Shown here: positions 1 through 9,161 of the stretch, one piece after another
Layout of the letters: every line of letters starts with the position of its first letter
Position numbering within the stretch: the stretch's first letter is position 1
Source: DATKJS01 sp050015275
Lineage (GTDB): Bacteria > Acidobacteriota > Aminicenantia > Aminicenantales > Saccharicenantaceae
NCBI GenBank assembly: GCA_050015275.1
Contig: JBEKBS010000010.1
Location: forward strand, 1 to 64,000
Reading direction: 5' to 3'
Length of the DNA: 64,000 bases
Program-made: the position numbers and the translations under genes
The notes under the pieces: generated by a model
Database searches by the model: none
What the model saw: only the letters and a program-made list of their open reading frames with translations
What the model was told of the DNA's origin: nothing

Positions 1-289
1 GCTTGATCCTCGCCGTCTTGGCCACGGCCTTCTTCTTGGCCGGCGGCGGTGGCGGTGGAGGCGGAGGCGGAGGCGGCGCCAGGAACGCGCTGTACACCTC
101 CACCTTCGGCAGCTGCCCGGTCGAAAGCAAGGGGATGACGATCAACGTGATGATGAGTGTCGCGTGGACGATCAGGGCGATGGGGAGAGCGATGGCTTTT
201 CTTTGCGTGCCCTTATCGCCCCTGAAAAACGAATCCTTGAAGAGAGAGGGAATTTGGGTTTTCGTGACCTGCTTTTTGACATCCGCCAT
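1..289 (-). CDS. TonB-like energy transducer, N-terminal part (cut by window edge)
   Basis: The minus strand is open from an ATG at 287-289 to the window edge (96 codons). The product has a short charged N-terminus, one hydrophobic segment at about residues 32-55, then an uninterrupted run of 12 prolines (72-83) followed by a lysine- and alanine-rich stretch. A single inner-membrane anchor followed by a proline-rich periplasmic arm is the layout of TonB family proteins, which couple the proton motive force to outer-membrane receptors. The C-terminal TonB domain lies outside the window, so the family call rests on the N-terminus only. An AAGGA-type ribosome site precedes the ATG. Confidence 0.6.
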   Translation of the reverse strand, partial: MADVKKQVTKTQIPSLFKDSFFRGDKGTQRKAIALPIALIVHATLIITLIVIPLLSTGQLPKVEVYSAFLAPPPPPPPPPPPPAKKKAVAKTARIK

Positions 290-371
290 TGTCCTTACCT
301 CATGCCCGCGATGCTATAAGATAACGCAAGAAACAGTATAAAGTAAAAAAAGCTTTTTGACAAGGGAAAAT

Positions 372-1541
372 TTATCTCCGGACGCCTTTTTTTTGCTTGA
401 AGAGCTGGGTCCAGAAAAGAACGACAGGGCAGGACAGGTAGATGGTCGAGTAGACGCCCTCGATCGAGCCGAAGAGCATGATGAAGGCGAAGTCGTTGAT
501 GCTCTTTCCGCCGAAGAGGAAAAGGGCCAGGACGGCCAGGAAGACCGTGCCCGTCGTGATGATCGTCCGGCCGAGGCTCTGGTTGATGCTCCGGTTGAGG
601 ATGGCCTCGAAAGAGTCCTTCCGCATGCCCTTCAGGTTTTCCCGGACCCGGTCGAAGACGACGACCGTGTCGTTGATGGAATAGCCGACGATCGTCAGGA
701 GCGCGGCGATGATCGGCAGGTTGATCTCGCGGCTGGTGAAGGAATAGACGCTGAGGGCCATCAGCACGTCCTGGGTCAGGGTGACGATGGCCGAAACCCC
801 GTATTCCAGCTTGAACCGGAAACCGATGTAGACGAGCATCCCGATCAGGGACCAGATGACCGCCAGGGTCGCCTTCTTCCGGAGGTCGGCGCCGGCCTGC
901 GGCCCGACCGTCTCCTTGCTGACGACGGTCATCTTCCCAAGGAAGGTCTTGGCCTGGAGTTCCCTGATGACGTCCGGGCCGAGGCCGGGCTGGGAGAGTC
1001 CGGAGTAGTCCTCGATGATCCCGCTCCCCGTTGTTTTCGTCGTCCGGTAGTGAATGACGCTCTTGGCGAGCTCCTCGGCCTTGTCATGAAACGACGGCTG
1101 GAGAAGAGCCGTCAGGCCCGGGAGGTCGATGCTGTTCAGGTCCTTGAGCCCGCGGGCGGTTTCGGCCTTGCCGTCATCGCCGCGAAGGGCCGCGATGACC
1201 TGGTTGCCCAGTTTTTCGTGGGCTTCGATCTCCTGCTGGGCATCCTTGGCGCCGACGACCTGCAAGGTCCGGATCATGTACTCGCGCCGGGGCTGGCCGC
1301 TCTCTTGGATGACGCTCTCGCCTAGGCCCGCCCGGTTGAGCTCGGCCCGGATCTCGGGGGTCGTCGTCGGGTTCTTGAAGACGACCCGGATGAGGGTGCC
1401 GCCGCCGAAATCGACCCCCATCTTTAGCCCCTTGCCGAAGAAGATATTCAGCGCGCCGGCCAGGATGACCACGCCCGTGAAGGCTAGGGCGTGGAACCTG
1501 TATTTCATGAAGTTGATGTTGGGTATTTTGAAGAGTTGCAT
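372..1541 (-). CDS. secF: Protein translocase subunit SecF
   Basis: 389 residues. SecF pairs with SecD in the inner membrane and uses the proton gradient to help complete Sec-dependent export. An N-terminal membrane segment (about 15-35) is followed by a periplasmic domain and a C-terminal block of membrane helices containing the family feature GYSINDTVVVFDRVREN near residue 285-300. The gene starts 2 bases after the secD stop, so the two are translationally linked, and it is the last gene of the ychF-tgt-yajC-secD-secF unit. Length is slightly above the usual 300-320 residues, mostly from a longer periplasmic domain. Confidence 0.96.
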   Translation of the reverse strand: MQLFKIPNINFMKYRFHALAFTGVVILAGALNIFFGKGLKMGVDFGGGTLIRVVFKNPTTTPEIRAELNRAGLGESVIQESGQPRREYMIRTLQVVGAKDAQQEIEAHEKLGNQVIAALRGDDGKAETARGLKDLNSIDLPGLTALLQPSFHDKAEELAKSVIHYRTTKTTGSGIIEDYSGLSQPGLGPDVIRELQAKTFLGKMTVVSKETVGPQAGADLRKKATLAVIWSLIGMLVYIGFRFKLEYGVSAIVTLTQDVLMALSVYSFTSREINLPIIAALLTIVGYSINDTVVVFDRVRENLKGMRKDSFEAILNRSINQSLGRTIITTGTVFLAVLALFLFGGKSINDFAFIMLFGSIEGVYSTIYLSCPVVLFWTQLFKQKKGVRR

Positions 1542-1543
1542 GG

Positions 1544-3079
1544 TTAGATACTCAACTTCTGGCTCTTGCTCGTATGGGTGAGGTCAAAGATCAGGTGGGA
1601 CACGAACACGGCCGTGAACAGGTTGGCGACCAAGCTGATGATGAGGGTCACGGCGTATCCCTTGATCGGGCCCGTTCCGAACTGGAAAAGGAAAATGGCC
1701 GAGATGATCGTGGTCATGTGCGAGTCGAAGATCGTCCGGAAGGCCCGGGAGAAGCCCAGGCTGATGGAGTTCAGGACGGTTTTCCCCGTCGCGAATTCCT
1801 CCCGGATGCGCTCAAAAACAAGGACGTTGCAATCGACGGCCATGCCGATGCCCAGGATGATCCCCGCGATGCCGGGCAGGGTCAGGGTGCCGCGGAAATA
1901 GGCCAGGGACCCGAAGAGGATGATCTGGTTGAAGATCAGGGCGATGATGGCGTTGATGCCCGAGATCTTGTAGTAGATGATCATGAAGGTCATGATCGAG
2001 ACGAGGGCGACCAGGGCGGCCAGGAGGCCCGCCCGGATCGAGTCCGCGCCGAGCGAAGGCCCGATCGTCCGGTTCTCGAGGGTCTGGATCCCGGCCGGCA
2101 GGGCGCCCGCCTTGAGGACGATGACGAGGAGGTCCGCTTTCTCGATCGTGAAGTGTCCCTGGATGATGCCGCTGTCGCTGATGCGGGTGTTGATGTTCGG
2201 CGCCGATTGGACCTTCTTGTCCAGGATGATGGCCAGCTGCTTGCCGACGTTCTCTCCGGTCACCTGCTCGAACCGCCGGGCCCCGTCAGGTTTGAGCTGG
2301 AACGCCACCGCGGGCTGGTTCCACTCGTCCACGGACCGGCGGACAAGGCGGAGGTCCTTGCCGGTCACGGAGGCCACCTTGCTGACGAGATAGTAACCTC
2401 GGGCCTCTGCCGCGGGATCTCCCTTGACGACTTCCATGTCGTCGGGGACCTTGCCGCCATAGTCCTTGAGGAGGGACTCCTCATCCGTCGGGGAGTAGCC
2501 CTTGACCAGCTTCCATTCCAGGACGGCGGCCGTCTTGATCAGGCTCTGGACCTGCTCCGGGTTGTCGACCCCGGGGAGCTCGACGATCAGCTGCTCGCGG
2601 CCGTAGCGCTGGATGATCGGCTCGGCCACGCCGAACTGGTCGATCCTGTTGCGGATCGTCTCGACAGACTGCTCGACGGCCTGGTCCTTCATCGTCTCCA
2701 TGGCGGGGGCCTTCATCATGACCGTGGCCGTCCCGGCGCTGAAGGAATAGTCCCAGTCGCGAAGGTACTGCTCGAGCTGGTCCCGGGCCTTGCCTTCTTC
2801 GTCCGGGTTGAGGCCCTGGATCGTGAACTTGCCCGGCGTCGAGCGCGTCATCGAGCTGTACGCGATGTTGTTTTTCTTGAAGAGGTCCTGGAGGCGGAGG
2901 ATTTCCTGGTCTGTTTCCATCGTCACCGCGTCCTGGGTGATGATCTGCATGACCAGGTGGATGCCGCCCTTGAGGTCCAGGCCCAGCTTGATCTTGTCCT
3001 GGATCGGCCAGGCGACGATGATCGAACCGACCAGAACGGATAACGTGAGAAGGATCTTCCAGCGGAGTGCTTTCTTCAT
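1544..3079 (-). CDS. secD: Protein translocase subunit SecD
   Basis: 511 residues. It is the larger partner of SecF in the accessory translocase. It has an N-terminal membrane helix (about 8-25), the conserved GLDLKGGIHLVMQ segment near 33-45, a large periplasmic P1 domain, and C-terminal membrane helices with the AVDCNVLVFERIREE motif. The yajC stop lies 31 bases upstream, and secF follows after 2 bases. The yajC-secD-secF order is common in bacteria. Confidence 0.97.
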   Translation of the reverse strand: MKKALRWKILLTLSVLVGSIIVAWPIQDKIKLGLDLKGGIHLVMQIITQDAVTMETDQEILRLQDLFKKNNIAYSSMTRSTPGKFTIQGLNPDEEGKARDQLEQYLRDWDYSFSAGTATVMMKAPAMETMKDQAVEQSVETIRNRIDQFGVAEPIIQRYGREQLIVELPGVDNPEQVQSLIKTAAVLEWKLVKGYSPTDEESLLKDYGGKVPDDMEVVKGDPAAEARGYYLVSKVASVTGKDLRLVRRSVDEWNQPAVAFQLKPDGARRFEQVTGENVGKQLAIILDKKVQSAPNINTRISDSGIIQGHFTIEKADLLVIVLKAGALPAGIQTLENRTIGPSLGADSIRAGLLAALVALVSIMTFMIIYYKISGINAIIALIFNQIILFGSLAYFRGTLTLPGIAGIILGIGMAVDCNVLVFERIREEFATGKTVLNSISLGFSRAFRTIFDSHMTTIISAIFLFQFGTGPIKGYAVTLIISLVANLFTAVFVSHLIFDLTHTSKSQKLSI

Positions 3080-3110
3080 GTGAGCCCCTTCGCGTTGAAA
3101 TAGCTGGCGA

Positions 3111-3458
3111 TCAGTCCGTTTTCTCCATCCCCGAGTCCGTCGCCCCGAGGATGACCCCCACGGCGCTCTTGGTGATGTCGATCTTGACGTTGGCCGCGAT
3201 CTTGAGCTCGATCCGGTCCTTCTGGACGCCCATGACCGTGCCGAAGATCCCGGCCGACGTGACGATCCGGTCGCCCGGCTTCAGGTTCTCGACGAGGTCC
3301 ATGTGCTTTTTCTGCTTCTTCCGCTGGGGCATGATGATGAGGAGGTAGAAGATCGCGAAAACCAGGACGAAGGGAAGGAGGGCGGCCAGCATATTGGGCC
3401 GTTGGGCCTGTCCCGCCGCCACCGGCTGGGCCAGAGAAAAAGAGGTTCCAAAGATCAT
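3111..3458 (-). CDS. yajC: Preprotein translocase subunit YajC
   Basis: 115 residues. Small inner-membrane protein associated with SecDF. A first hydrophobic segment is followed by the main membrane helix (about 24-43) ending in PQRKKQKKH, then the cytoplasmic YajC domain with GDRIVTSAGIFGTV, all typical of the family. Its ATG overlaps the tgt stop by 4 bases, as expected for translational coupling. Confidence 0.95.
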   Translation of the reverse strand: MIFGTSFSLAQPVAAGQAQRPNMLAALLPFVLVFAIFYLLIIMPQRKKQKKHMDLVENLKPGDRIVTSAGIFGTVMGVQKDRIELKIAANVKIDITKSAVGVILGATDSGMEKTD

Positions 3459-4585
3459 GTCGTTTCTTCCTTTGTGGTTTCGTTCGAAACTATACTCTTC
3501 TTCAAGAAACTGAAGGAGTTAGATTGAATAGCATGACGGATTCTCCGGAAGATGTCAAGATAAAAGTGCAGGTTGTGGATGGTATTGAGGATCGCCGCGC
3601 TCATCTCCTGTCGCTCGAATAGGTGGCGCAGGTAGGCCCGGGAGAAATTCCGGCACGTGTAACAGCCGCAGGCCTCGTCGAGCGGCCGGGGGTCCCGGGC
3701 GTACTTGACGTTCTTGATGGCGACCCGGCCTCGGCTCGTGAACAGCGTCCCGTTGCGGGCGTTCCGGGTCGGCAGGACGCAGTCGAAGAGATCGACGCCT
3801 CTCTCCACGGCTTCGAAGACGTCCTCGATGTATCCCATGCCCATCAGGTAGCGGGGCCGGTCCGCGGGCAGGATGGCGTGGCCCTTCTCCAGGACCTCGA
3901 AAAGCCCGGTCTTGGGCTCGCCGATCCCCAGCCCGCCGTAAGCGTAGCCGGAAAAATCCATCTCGACGAGGCTTTCGATGGACCGCCGTCTGAGGTCCCA
4001 GTGGATCCCGCCCTGGCTGATCCCCCAGAGGTGCTGCCGGCCGTCATATCGGGCGAAGCGGGAACGGGAGCGCCGCGCCCAAGCCGTCGTCAGCCGGACG
4101 GCCTCGGCCATCTTTTCCTCCGAATACGGATAGGGCGGGAAATGGTCCAGGCACATCAGGATGTCGGCCCCCATCCGGACCTGGAGGTCGACGATGTCCT
4201 CGGGGGTCAGGGAGATCCTGGTCCCGTCGAGGTGGGAAGCGAACCGGACCCCCTCGTCAGAGATCGTCACCAGGGGGGAGAGGCTGTAGATCTGGAAGCC
4301 GCCGCTGTCGGTGAGGATGGGTTTGGGCCAGCCGATGAACGAGTGGAGGCCGCCCATGGCCTCGATCGTCTCGACGCCCGGACGCAGCGAAAGATGGTAG
4401 GAGTTGAGGAGGATGATCTGGGCGCCCATGCTCTCGACGAGGCCATGGGTCAGGGCCTTGACCGTCCCCTGGCTCGCCACGGGCATGAAGGCCGGCGTTT
4501 CCACCTCGCCGTGGGGCGTTTCGAGGACGCCGGCCCGGGCGGCGGAGGCGGGGTCCTGGGCGGTCGTCCGGAATCTCTGGCTCAT
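3455..4585 (-). CDS. tgt: Queuine tRNA-ribosyltransferase (tRNA-guanine transglycosylase)
   Basis: 376 residues. Exchanges guanine-34 of GUN-anticodon tRNAs for the queuosine precursor preQ1. The first active-site aspartate is D93 in LTDSGGFQ. The nucleophilic aspartate is in FDCVLPTRNARNG. The structural zinc site CxCxxC followed by a histidine (CGCYTC...RHLF) is present near the C-terminus. The start overlaps the ychF stop and the end overlaps yajC; tgt beside yajC-secDF is a widespread arrangement. The C-terminal 20 residues after the zinc region are serine- and lysine-rich and look like an extension. Confidence 0.97.
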   Translation of the reverse strand: MSQRFRTTAQDPASAARAGVLETPHGEVETPAFMPVASQGTVKALTHGLVESMGAQIILLNSYHLSLRPGVETIEAMGGLHSFIGWPKPILTDSGGFQIYSLSPLVTISDEGVRFASHLDGTRISLTPEDIVDLQVRMGADILMCLDHFPPYPYSEEKMAEAVRLTTAWARRSRSRFARYDGRQHLWGISQGGIHWDLRRRSIESLVEMDFSGYAYGGLGIGEPKTGLFEVLEKGHAILPADRPRYLMGMGYIEDVFEAVERGVDLFDCVLPTRNARNGTLFTSRGRVAIKNVKYARDPRPLDEACGCYTCRNFSRAYLRHLFERQEMSAAILNTIHNLHFYLDIFRRIRHAIQSNSFSFLKKSIVSNETTKEETT

Positions 4586-5655
4586 GGGGCAAAGCGGAAG
4601 TAGATGACGTCGCCGTCCTGGACGACATACTCTTTCCCCTCCAGCCGGATGGCGCCGGCGTCCTTGGCCTGTTGCAGGGAGCCGAGCCTGAAGAGGTCCT
4701 TCGAGGCGATGACTTCGGCCCGGATGAACCCTCTCTCGATGTCCGTATGGATGGCGCCGGCGGCCTTGAGGGCTGTTGATCCCGCCCGCACTGTCCAGGC
4801 CCGGACTTCATCCTTGCCGACCGTGAAAAAGGAGATCCGGTCGAGGAAAGGGACGGCCTGGTCGTAGAACCGGGCCGAGCTCGGCTCCCGGAGCCCGTAT
4901 CCCGACATGAACTGGGCCTTCTCTTCGTCATCGAGCTCGGAGATCTCGTTCTCGATCCTGCCGCAGAACGCCATGACCCGCCGGCCCTTCTCGTCGGCTG
5001 GGATGAGGTCGCCGGGGGTCGTGACCGAGGCCGAGTCCTTTTCGTCCAGGTTCAGGAAGTGGAGGAGCGGCTTCAGGCTCAGAAAGGCGAAGCTGCGGAC
5101 GGTCTTCTCGTCCGCGGGGGGGAGCTGGGCGGAACGCAAGCCCCGGCCGGACTCGAGGCGCGGCCGGAGCCTTTCAAGGACCTCTTTCTCCTTCTCGCCT
5201 TCCGGGTCCTTCATCTTTTTCAGGTCTTTTTCGAGGCGCTCCAGCCTGCCGTCGACCGCGAGGAGGTCCGCCAGGACGAGCTCCTCCTCCATGAACCGAA
5301 TGTCCCCGGCGGGGTCGACCCGGCCCTTGGGATGGAGGATCTGGTCGTCATGGAAGGCCCGGACAACATGGACAAGGCCGTCGGCCTTGTGCAGGTGGCC
5401 GAGGAGGAGGCTCGTCCTGACCTCTCCGTACGAGATCCCGACGAGGTCGGTCAGGTCCAGGGAGGCCGGGACCTTTTTTTTCTCGGGGTAGAGGGCGGCG
5501 ATCCGGTCGAGCCGGCCGTCGGGGACGGGCGAGGAGCGGACGTTCGGCTCCCGCTTTCCGTCCTCGTAGGCCCTGACCTCGATGTGGGCCCCGGCCAGGA
5601 GGTTGAAGAGCGTCGTCTTGCCCGATTTCGGGTAGCCGAAGAGGGTGATATTCAC
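4582..5655 (-). CDS. ychF: YchF/Obg-family nucleotide-binding protein with TGS domain
   Basis: 357 residues, GTG start at 5653-5655. P-loop GYPKSGKT at 8-15 right at the N-terminus. An NLDE motif stands where GTPases have NKxD, a change typical of YchF, which prefers ATP. The C-terminus ends in a TGS domain with AKDAGAIRLEGKEYVVQDGDV. YchF proteins bind ribosomes and affect translation and stress responses. It heads the tgt-yajC-secDF unit. There is no Shine-Dalgarno sequence before the GTG and no earlier in-frame start; the promoter lies immediately upstream, which suggests a leaderless message. The N-terminal P-loop deviates from the usual GLPNVGKST, so this may be a divergent branch of the family. 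Confidence 0.88.
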   Translation of the reverse strand: MNITLFGYPKSGKTTLFNLLAGAHIEVRAYEDGKREPNVRSSPVPDGRLDRIAALYPEKKKVPASLDLTDLVGISYGEVRTSLLLGHLHKADGLVHVVRAFHDDQILHPKGRVDPAGDIRFMEEELVLADLLAVDGRLERLEKDLKKMKDPEGEKEKEVLERLRPRLESGRGLRSAQLPPADEKTVRSFAFLSLKPLLHFLNLDEKDSASVTTPGDLIPADEKGRRVMAFCGRIENEISELDDEEKAQFMSGYGLREPSSARFYDQAVPFLDRISFFTVGKDEVRAWTVRAGSTALKAAGAIHTDIERGFIRAEVIASKDLFRLGSLQQAKDAGAIRLEGKEYVVQDGDVIYFRFAP

Positions 5656-5661
5656 GGGATT

Positions 5662-5690
5662 AGTAAAGCCGGAATCGCCCGGGCTGTCAA
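5662..5690 (-). promoter_or_regulatory. Promoter for ychF-tgt-yajC-secD-secF
   Basis: On the minus strand a perfect -35 TTGACA (5690-5685) is followed after 17 bases by TTTACT (5667-5662), which matches 4 of 6 consensus -10 positions. The -10 box ends only 6 bases before the ychF GTG, so transcription would start at or next to the start codon. Confidence 0.6.
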
Positions 5691-5993
5691 GGACGCAAAG
5701 CCGGGCTGTCGCCTACGAGTTGTTGAGCTCGGGGGGGTTCTCTCTGTCGGATCGCGGGTTTGTCCCGGCGAGCCAAACCCGCCTCGGTTCCGGTCTTCGC
5801 TCTCCTCGCCCGTTGGTCGAGGAGCCGTGCCCGGTCCGCCCTTCTGGTAAACATCCGGATCGAGTCTTACACCCTTCTTCTGGGCGGCTCCGGGAACACC
5901 CCCTGCGCATTTTCTTTATATCGCTTCAGCCGCCGCCCAACCCATAAGAGAAGCGGAAAGATTCTCCGCGAATGGACTTTTATGTAACGGATG

Positions 5994-6022
5994 TTGCCGA
6001 ATTTCGCGTTTTTGATTATAGT
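5994..6022 (+). promoter_or_regulatory. Promoter for lepB
   Basis: TTGCCG at 5994-5999 and TATAGT at 6017-6022 are separated by 17 bases, 24 bases before the lepB ATG. The surrounding DNA is locally AT-rich. Confidence 0.6.
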
Positions 6023-6045
6023 AGATGTTTTAAAGGCGGCGCGAC

Positions 6046-6747
6046 ATGGAAAAAGAGACAAAGACAAGAGACAAGAGCGTGGTCCGGGAATACTTCGAAC
6101 TCATCGCCGAGACCGCCGTCTTCGTGTTTTTCGTCATGACCTTCGTTGTCCAAGCCTTCCAGATCCCGACGGGCTCGATGGAGCCGACCCTGCTCGTCGG
6201 GGATTTCCTCCTGGTCAACAAGCTGGCCTACACCCGGCCCGTCCTGCCGCTGGAGGGCGCGATCCTTCCCCACAAGACGATCAGCAGGAAAGACATCGTC
6301 GTGTTCAAGTACCCAAAAGACCTGACCAAGGATTTCGTCAAGCGGGTCATCGCCCTGGAGGGGGAGAAGGTCGAGATCAAGGACAAGCAGGTCTTCATCA
6401 ACGACAAGCCGATCGTGGAGCCCTACAAGGTCCACGGCGACAGCCAGGTCTATTCCAAGGGCGACGCCTATCATTATGACGACCTCATCCGTGACAATTA
6501 CGGGCCCGTCATCGTCCCCCCGGGGAACTGTTTCGTCATGGGCGACAACCGCGACAACAGCCAGGACAGCCGGTACTGGGGCTTCCTGCCACTCGACAAC
6601 ATCAAGGGCAAGCCCTGGGTCATCTACTTTTCCTACACCGCCGAGCGGGACGCCTGGCAGAAGACGAGCCTCCAGGCCCGGCTGAGGAAGGTCATCAGCT
6701 TCATTCCCAAGGCCCGCTGGGGCCGCTTTTTCAAGATCATCAACTGA
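6046..6747 (+). CDS. lepB: Signal peptidase I
   Basis: 233 residues. Cleaves signal peptides from exported proteins at the outer face of the inner membrane. One N-terminal membrane segment (about 20-40) leads into box B with catalytic serine S44 (PTGSMEPTL), the general-base lysine is K99 (FVKRVIALEG), and box E is GDNRDNSQDSRYWG (167-180). All S26A motifs are intact. It is transcribed divergently from the secDF unit, so export genes flank this intergenic region on both sides. Confidence 0.97.
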   Translation: MEKETKTRDKSVVREYFELIAETAVFVFFVMTFVVQAFQIPTGSMEPTLLVGDFLLVNKLAYTRPVLPLEGAILPHKTISRKDIVVFKYPKDLTKDFVKRVIALEGEKVEIKDKQVFINDKPIVEPYKVHGDSQVYSKGDAYHYDDLIRDNYGPVIVPPGNCFVMGDNRDNSQDSRYWGFLPLDNIKGKPWVIYFSYTAERDAWQKTSLQARLRKVISFIPKARWGRFFKIIN

Positions 6748-6858
6748 AGGCCCCTGCCGGTCCGGCCCGGTTGACCGGGTTCCCGGAAACGATTAAGATG
6801 AGAAAAGCGAAGCCATGGACCATCCCCGCCCCGCGCTCCTGACCGGATCCGCGGCAGG

Positions 6859-9054
6859 TTGCCGTTGACCACCGAAGCCCTGGACACCGTCGAAGGGACC
6901 GTCGACCAGATCGTTTTCTACAATCCCGAAAACGGCTACACCGTTTGCCGCTTCATCGTCGAGAGCGGCGACGCCCTGACCATCGTCGGCTCCTTCCCCC
7001 CGCTTTCTCCGGGGGAGATGCTCAAGGTCAAGGGCCGGTGGGAGCTCAATCCCCGATTCGGCCGGCAGTTCAAGGTCGAGAATTTCACCCTGACCCTTCC
7101 CGCCTCGGCCAGGGGGATCGAGAAATTCCTGGCTTCCGGGCTCGTCCGGGGCATCGGGCCGGTGCTCGCCGCGAGGATCGTGGCCCAGTTCGGCGCGGGG
7201 ACGATCGACATCCTGACCAAGGGCCCGGAGCGCCTGAAGGACGTCGAGGGCGTCGGTACGGTCAAGCTCCGGGAGATCAAGAGGTCCTGGGCCGAGCATC
7301 AGGACATCCGGGGCCTGATCATCTTCCTCCAGGAGCACGGCGTCTCGACCAACCTGGCCACCAAGATCTACCGCCAGTACGGGGACCGGTCGTTCACGGT
7401 CCTGAAGAAGAACCCCTACCAGCTCTGTCTCGACATCTGGGGGATCGGGTTCAAGACGGCCGACCAGATTGCCCTCAAGCTCGGGATGGACCCCGGCTCG
7501 ATCGAGCGGGTCAAGGCCTATATCCTTTATATACTCGAAAAGGACAACGAGCAGGGGCACGTCTTCTCCTTCGTTTCCGAGGTCCGCGGAAAATGCGTCG
7601 CGGACCTTGAGGTCGAAGCTGACAAAGCGGAGCAGGCCCTGGAGGGGCTTCTCCAGGACAAGAGGGTCGTCCGGGAAGAACTTGGCGCCGACGCCGCCCT
7701 CTATCTTCCTTTTTATTACCAGGCCCAGGAAGAAGTGGCCCGGGCCATCCACAAGCTCGCGGGCTTTCCCTGCCAACCTCCGGATTTCGAGCTCGGCCTG
7801 GCCATCGCGGCCACGGAAAAGGACCTCGGCCTGGCTTTTTCGGCCCTCCAGAAGAAGGCCATCCGGGAGAGTTTCGAGAAAAAGATCCTCGTCATCACGG
7901 GCGGGCCGGGCACAGGAAAGACGACCATCATCCGGGCCGTCGTCGACATCTTCCGGAAATGGGGCCGGGAAGCGCTCCTGGCGGCGCCCACCGGACGGGC
8001 GGCCAAGCGACTGGCCGAGACGACCGGCCGCGACGCCCGGACCATCCATCGCGTCCTCGAATTCCAGCCGAAGAAGGGGACGTTCAAGAGGAACGAGCGG
8101 AACCCGCTCCGCGGCGAAGCCCTGATCGTCGACGAGATGTCGATGGTCGACCTGCCGTTGATGTACCACCTCCTCAAGGCGGTCCCCGCCCCGATGAGAC
8201 TCATCCTTGTCGGCGACAAGGACCAGCTGCCTTCGGTCGGGCCGGGGACCCTCCTCCGGGACATCATCGAGTCGGGGACCGTGGACGTCGTCCGGCTCGA
8301 AGAGATCTTCCGGCAGGAAAAAGAGAGCTACATCGTCCTCAACGCCCATCGCGTCAACCAGGGCCAGCCCCTCGTCTTCCCGCCGCGGGAGGACGAGGCC
8401 GCCGACTTTTTCTTCGTCCGGAAGGACGACGAGAAGAAGGCCTTCGACACGATCATGAAGCTCTGCTCCTGGAGCGTGCCCCGGAAGCTCGGGCTGAGCC
8501 CCCGCTCGCCGCAGATCCAGGTCATCAGTCCCATGTACAAGGGCCTCGTGGGGGTGGACAACCTGAACCAGGAGCTCCAGAAGCGGCTCAACCCCAAGGG
8601 CGAAGGCCTCAAGACCGGGCTCCGCGAGTACCGGACCGGCGACAAAGTCATGCAGCTCAGGAACGATTATGAGAAGGACGTCTCCAACGGGGATATCGGG
8701 ACGATCCTCCACGTGGATAAGGCGAAATTCCGCCTCTTCGTGGACTATGACGGCCGGACCGTAAGCTACGAGAAGGACGAGATCAACGATATCACCCTGG
8801 CCTACGCCGTTTCCGTCCACAAGGCCCAGGGCAGCGAGTACCAGGCGGTGATCATGCCGCTCATGACCCAGCACTTCATCATGCTCCAGAGGAACCTCTT
8901 TTACACGGCGCTGACCAGGGCCAAGAGGCTGAGCATCATCGTCGGCTCCTTCAAGGCCCTCTACATCGCGATCAAGAACGACAAGCCCGTCAAGAGGAAC
9001 AGCCTGGTCAAGGAAAAGCTGATGCGCATCGGCGGGGGAGAGGGACGGCCCTGA
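6859..9054 (+). CDS. recD2: RecD2-type ATP-dependent DNA helicase (5'-3', SF1B)
   Basis: About 730 residues. The RecD2 N-terminal domain (EGTVDQIVFYNPENGYTVCR) is followed by helix-hairpin-helix repeats (about 90-230), then the helicase core: Walker A GGPGTGKTT near 349, DEMSMVD near 424, and motif VI region AVSVHKAQGSEY near 648. RecD2 acts in DNA repair without RecBC. No ATG exists near the N-terminus: the frame opens after a stop at 6799 and offers TTG at 6859 or 6865. AGG at 6856-6858 sits 6 bases before the second, so 6865 is the better start; both give nearly the same protein. Confidence 0.95.
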   Translation: MPLTTEALDTVEGTVDQIVFYNPENGYTVCRFIVESGDALTIVGSFPPLSPGEMLKVKGRWELNPRFGRQFKVENFTLTLPASARGIEKFLASGLVRGIGPVLAARIVAQFGAGTIDILTKGPERLKDVEGVGTVKLREIKRSWAEHQDIRGLIIFLQEHGVSTNLATKIYRQYGDRSFTVLKKNPYQLCLDIWGIGFKTADQIALKLGMDPGSIERVKAYILYILEKDNEQGHVFSFVSEVRGKCVADLEVEADKAEQALEGLLQDKRVVREELGADAALYLPFYYQAQEEVARAIHKLAGFPCQPPDFELGLAIAATEKDLGLAFSALQKKAIRESFEKKILVITGGPGTGKTTIIRAVVDIFRKWGREALLAAPTGRAAKRLAETTGRDARTIHRVLEFQPKKGTFKRNERNPLRGEALIVDEMSMVDLPLMYHLLKAVPAPMRLILVGDKDQLPSVGPGTLLRDIIESGTVDVVRLEEIFRQEKESYIVLNAHRVNQGQPLVFPPREDEAADFFFVRKDDEKKAFDTIMKLCSWSVPRKLGLSPRSPQIQVISPMYKGLVGVDNLNQELQKRLNPKGEGLKTGLREYRTGDKVMQLRNDYEKDVSNGDIGTILHVDKAKFRLFVDYDGRTVSYEKDEINDITLAYAVSVHKAQGSEYQAVIMPLMTQHFIMLQRNLFYTALTRAKRLSIIVGSFKALYIAIKNDKPVKRNSLVKEKLMRIGGGEGRP

Positions 9055-9081
9055 GGGTCCGTCCGGAGCTTCTCCGCTTGT

Positions 9082-9109
9082 TTGACAGCCCGGGGAAATT
9101 CAATATAAT
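9082..9109 (+). promoter_or_regulatory. Consensus sigma-70-type promoter for the rubredoxin operon
   Basis: TTGACA (9082-9087) and TATAAT (9104-9109) both match consensus exactly, with a 16-base spacer. Transcription would start near 9116. This rules out starts upstream of 9116 for the next gene and supports its ATG at 9162. Confidence 0.8.
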
Positions 9110-9161
9110 GAGCACGTCTTCGCCGTCTCGAAGACTTCAACGCCGGGAGGACAAGAGAGGA

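Larger units (their letters stand above)
5656..6045. other. Intergenic region between divergent ychF and lepB
   Basis: About 390 bases with no convincing gene. Short open frames here (for example 5713-5910 on the minus strand) lack ribosome sites and recognisable content. The two ends hold the divergent promoters of ychF and lepB; the centre (about 5700-5980) is GC-rich, and I see no tRNA, clear terminator or repeat in it. Confidence 0.6.

Noticed and set aside
351..365. Terminator after secF in the AAAAAGCTTTTT stretch
   Set aside because: The palindrome has only a GC core of two bases, too weak to be an intrinsic terminator.
6766..6780. Terminator after lepB (CCCGG/CCGGG hairpin)
   Set aside because: Only a 5-bp stem with no T-run; recD2 may be read from the same transcript.
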